In this document: positions 62,156 through 64,000 of the stretch, one piece after another
Layout of the letters: each line of letters opens with the position of its first letter
Numbering within the stretch: position 1 is the stretch's first letter
Source: Diphasiastrum complanatum
Taxonomy: Eukaryota > Streptophyta > Lycopodiopsida > Lycopodiales > Lycopodiaceae
Direction of reading: 5' to 3'
Assembly: GCA_029204225.1 (NCBI GenBank)
Contig: CM055098.1
Span: forward strand, 12,761,315 to 12,825,314
Length of the DNA: 64,000 nucleotides
Translations under genes and position numbers: made by a program
The notes under the pieces: model-generated
Databases searched by the model: none
Told to the model about the DNA's origin: nothing
What the model saw: the letters and a program-made list of their open reading frames with translations, nothing else

Positions 62156-63762
62156 ATGCAGATACGCAGTTGTGTGCCGCTGCTGTTGTTACCACCCTTG
62201 ATGTTGGTGGCGGTAATTCTGATTGCAGATTGTACTGATCTCCCGACACCCGTCGCAGGCCTGTCATATGGGTTCTACAATAACTCATGTTCAGAAGCCG
62301 AAAACACTGTAGATGAGCTCATGAAGTCTTTCTTGACACCGAATGTATCGCAAGCAGCTGGAGTGATCCGTCTATTCTTTCATGATTGCTTCGTCCAGGT
62401 AGGGATGGTTCATAAAACATGTGACCACTGACGGGGCGTGAACCTGACTCCATATCTATCATTCGAGGCCATTCTGGACTCTAAATCAATGTTAAACTCA
62501 GTTAAGTGATCATCTAGTGGAAACCAACGTTATTTTGCTGAATTGTGTTGGCAGGGTTGTGATGGGTCGGTTCTTATTAATGACACAGGGAGAGCAGCAG
62601 TCAATTCCAAATCAAACACTAAGACCCTCAGCACTTGCGATCATTGATCAGATTAAAGCTGAATTGGAATCAGTCTGTCCTAATACGGTGTCGTGTGCAG
62701 ATATTTTGGCATTAGCTGCACGTGAGGCTATTAAACAGGCATGCACTCATTCAACTCAAAACTCAATCACGCTATACTAGGTCAACCTTAATTCTTGCTG
62801 GGGAAAGAGAGGAGTAGCTGATCAGGGAATTGTTTTGTGTGAACCTTTAGACCAATGGAAGTGGTTTCAATATTCCGACAGGGAGGCGTGACAGCTTAAA
62901 CTTCTCCAATTATGCGACAGTACTTGGAAACTTGCCAGCCCCAACATCCAACTCATCGCATCTTCTTTCGTCGTTCAGTTCTAAAGGTCTTAACGCCATA
63001 GACCTTGTTCCTCTCTCAGGTACTCATCAATACATTCTTTATATCATTCCTCCTTCAAAGTTCATAATGTAGTAGAGGGTAGATTGAGCTCTATTACTAC
63101 ATGTCGTATCAAGTGCGGCTGATAGAATGCAGATTTGCAAGTATTCCTTTTAATTCTACTAGCAACCTTTTACCACTAGAAAAAAAGCGCGAAGTTACAG
63201 TGATGTGAAAATAGGCAGCTGCATGCAGATCACGAGAACACTAGAGCGAGAAGTGCTATATTGAATAATGAATTGTAATATTGACTGTGCAGGAGCACAT
63301 ACAATAGGACTTGCGCACTGCAGTTCGTTCAGCGATCGACTCCGTCCCACCGTTGATCCCAGGCTCAACGCTACATTTGCTCAATCTCTAGTCCAGACGT
63401 GCCCAAATTCATCGATCAATGTTGCTGTCAACATGGACACTGTAAATCCCGACACATTCGATAACAAGTACTATAGTAACATGATGAATGGAGAGGTGCT
63501 GTTTGACTCAGATGCTGCACTACTGAATGACAGTCTCACACAGGCAACAGTGGAGGAATTCGCGGCTGAAAATCATGATTTCCATATCCAGTTTAGCATC
63601 TCATTTATCAAAATGAGCATGATCGAAGTTCTGACTGGCAACCAAGGCAACATTCGCAAAGTATGCTCAGTCCTGAACACCAACACCCGTTCTACTATTA
63701 CTACAGCCGACAGCTACGTAGCACCAGAATTAGATACTCCTCCTTCCTATTCTTCCATGTAG
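62156..63762 (+). pseudogene. Class III (secretory) peroxidase, frameshifted in exon 2
   Basis: Exons: 62156-62398, 62555-62738, 62851-63019 and 63293-63762. The ATG at 62156 starts a signal peptide (MQIRSCVPLLLLPPLMLVAV). The distal-His motif is RLFFHDCFVQ, split from GCDGSVLI by intron 1 at the classic position. CPNTVSCADILALAAREAI follows, then FNIPTGRRDSLNFSN, and the proximal His is in GAHTIGLAHC. All eight conserved cysteines are present. Such enzymes use H2O2 to oxidise phenolics in the cell wall. Between INDT and GEQQSIPN (about 62588) the frame shifts, and a few residues usual for the family are missing, so a deletion of non-triplet length is likely. The exon 2 donor is CAG|GCATGC, a GC form rather than GT. 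The C-terminus is extended past the last Cys (about 30 residues). It is either a young pseudogene or an active gene with a sequence error. Confidence 0.88.
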
Positions 63763-64000
63763 GAGGACATCAACATGCAAGTCCCTTGTCCCTTGTCCCT
63801 TCAATAAATGTTCAATAAGCACCCAGCTGCAAAAGAACATACGAAGACGAGCAAAAATTTCAAATGCTGCAGCAAAAGTACTCAATTTATTTTCTACTTT
63901 GCACCTCCATAAATCCATCTTTCTAAAGTATATACAATGTATTGGTCCTTAAACAATTGATTGAATCATGTATTGTGTGGTGTGCTTGGGTTGATGGTCC
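63763..64000. other. 3' flank of the peroxidase gene
   Basis: 'cttcaataaatg' 40 nt after the stop holds an AATAAA polyadenylation-like signal, followed by A/T-rich sequence. Nothing else seen. Confidence 0.5.

Overview
The window is nuclear DNA of a land plant with a large, transposon-rich genome. The evidence is a class III peroxidase with plant-type exon structure, an intron-split MCTS1/MCT-1 gene, GT-AG introns of up to 12 kb, Ty1/copia and Ty3/gypsy elements primed by initiator tRNA-Met, L1-type LINEs, hAT-like MITEs and many (CT)n/(GA)n tracts. Very long TE-filled introns and a retroelement with an apparent restriction-like nuclease domain would suit a fern or other non-seed plant, but that is inference; the species is not identified.

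Layout. 1-2440: no recognisable gene. 2449-7430: nested LTR-retrotransposon debris, namely a minus-strand copia RT fragment, the 5' half of a minus-strand gypsy element (LTR, primer site, gag, protease, start of RT) and a plus-strand copia RT/RNase H tail. 7540-9245: A/T-rich repeats and a near-perfect 136-bp foldback. About 9300-44379: the best-supported host gene, a complete 181-residue MCTS1 homologue (translation re-initiation/ribosome recycling factor with a PUA domain). Its eight coding exons total 546 nt but span 27.6 kb. Intron 1 holds a head-to-tail stack of antisense LINEs, intron 3 an antisense gypsy relic cut by a hAT-like MITE, and intron 5 an LTR with a 324-bp tandem duplication, a second hAT-like MITE and a sense copia element.

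44380-52449: mostly non-coding, with (CT)n tracts and a long coiled-coil reading frame carrying three stops. 52450-54201: a six-exon, stop-free gene model whose last two exons resemble the OB-fold and zinc-ribbon part of RPA1. 54640-57010: minisatellite, LTR and copia gag fragments. 57649-61563: a decayed retroelement with an N-terminal zinc finger, an RT and a C-terminal zinc-plus-nuclease-like region, ending at (CT)n. 62037-63762: class III peroxidase gene with TATA box, signal peptide and four exons, but with a frameshift in exon 2.

The most unusual theme is the coupling of LINEs to (CT)n microsatellites. LINE 3' ends carry a shared stem-loop and run into (CT)n instead of poly(A), and successive LINEs abut one another at those tracts. 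The inner stem differs between subfamilies but stays paired. This suggests microsatellite-targeted, stem-loop-dependent retrotransposition.
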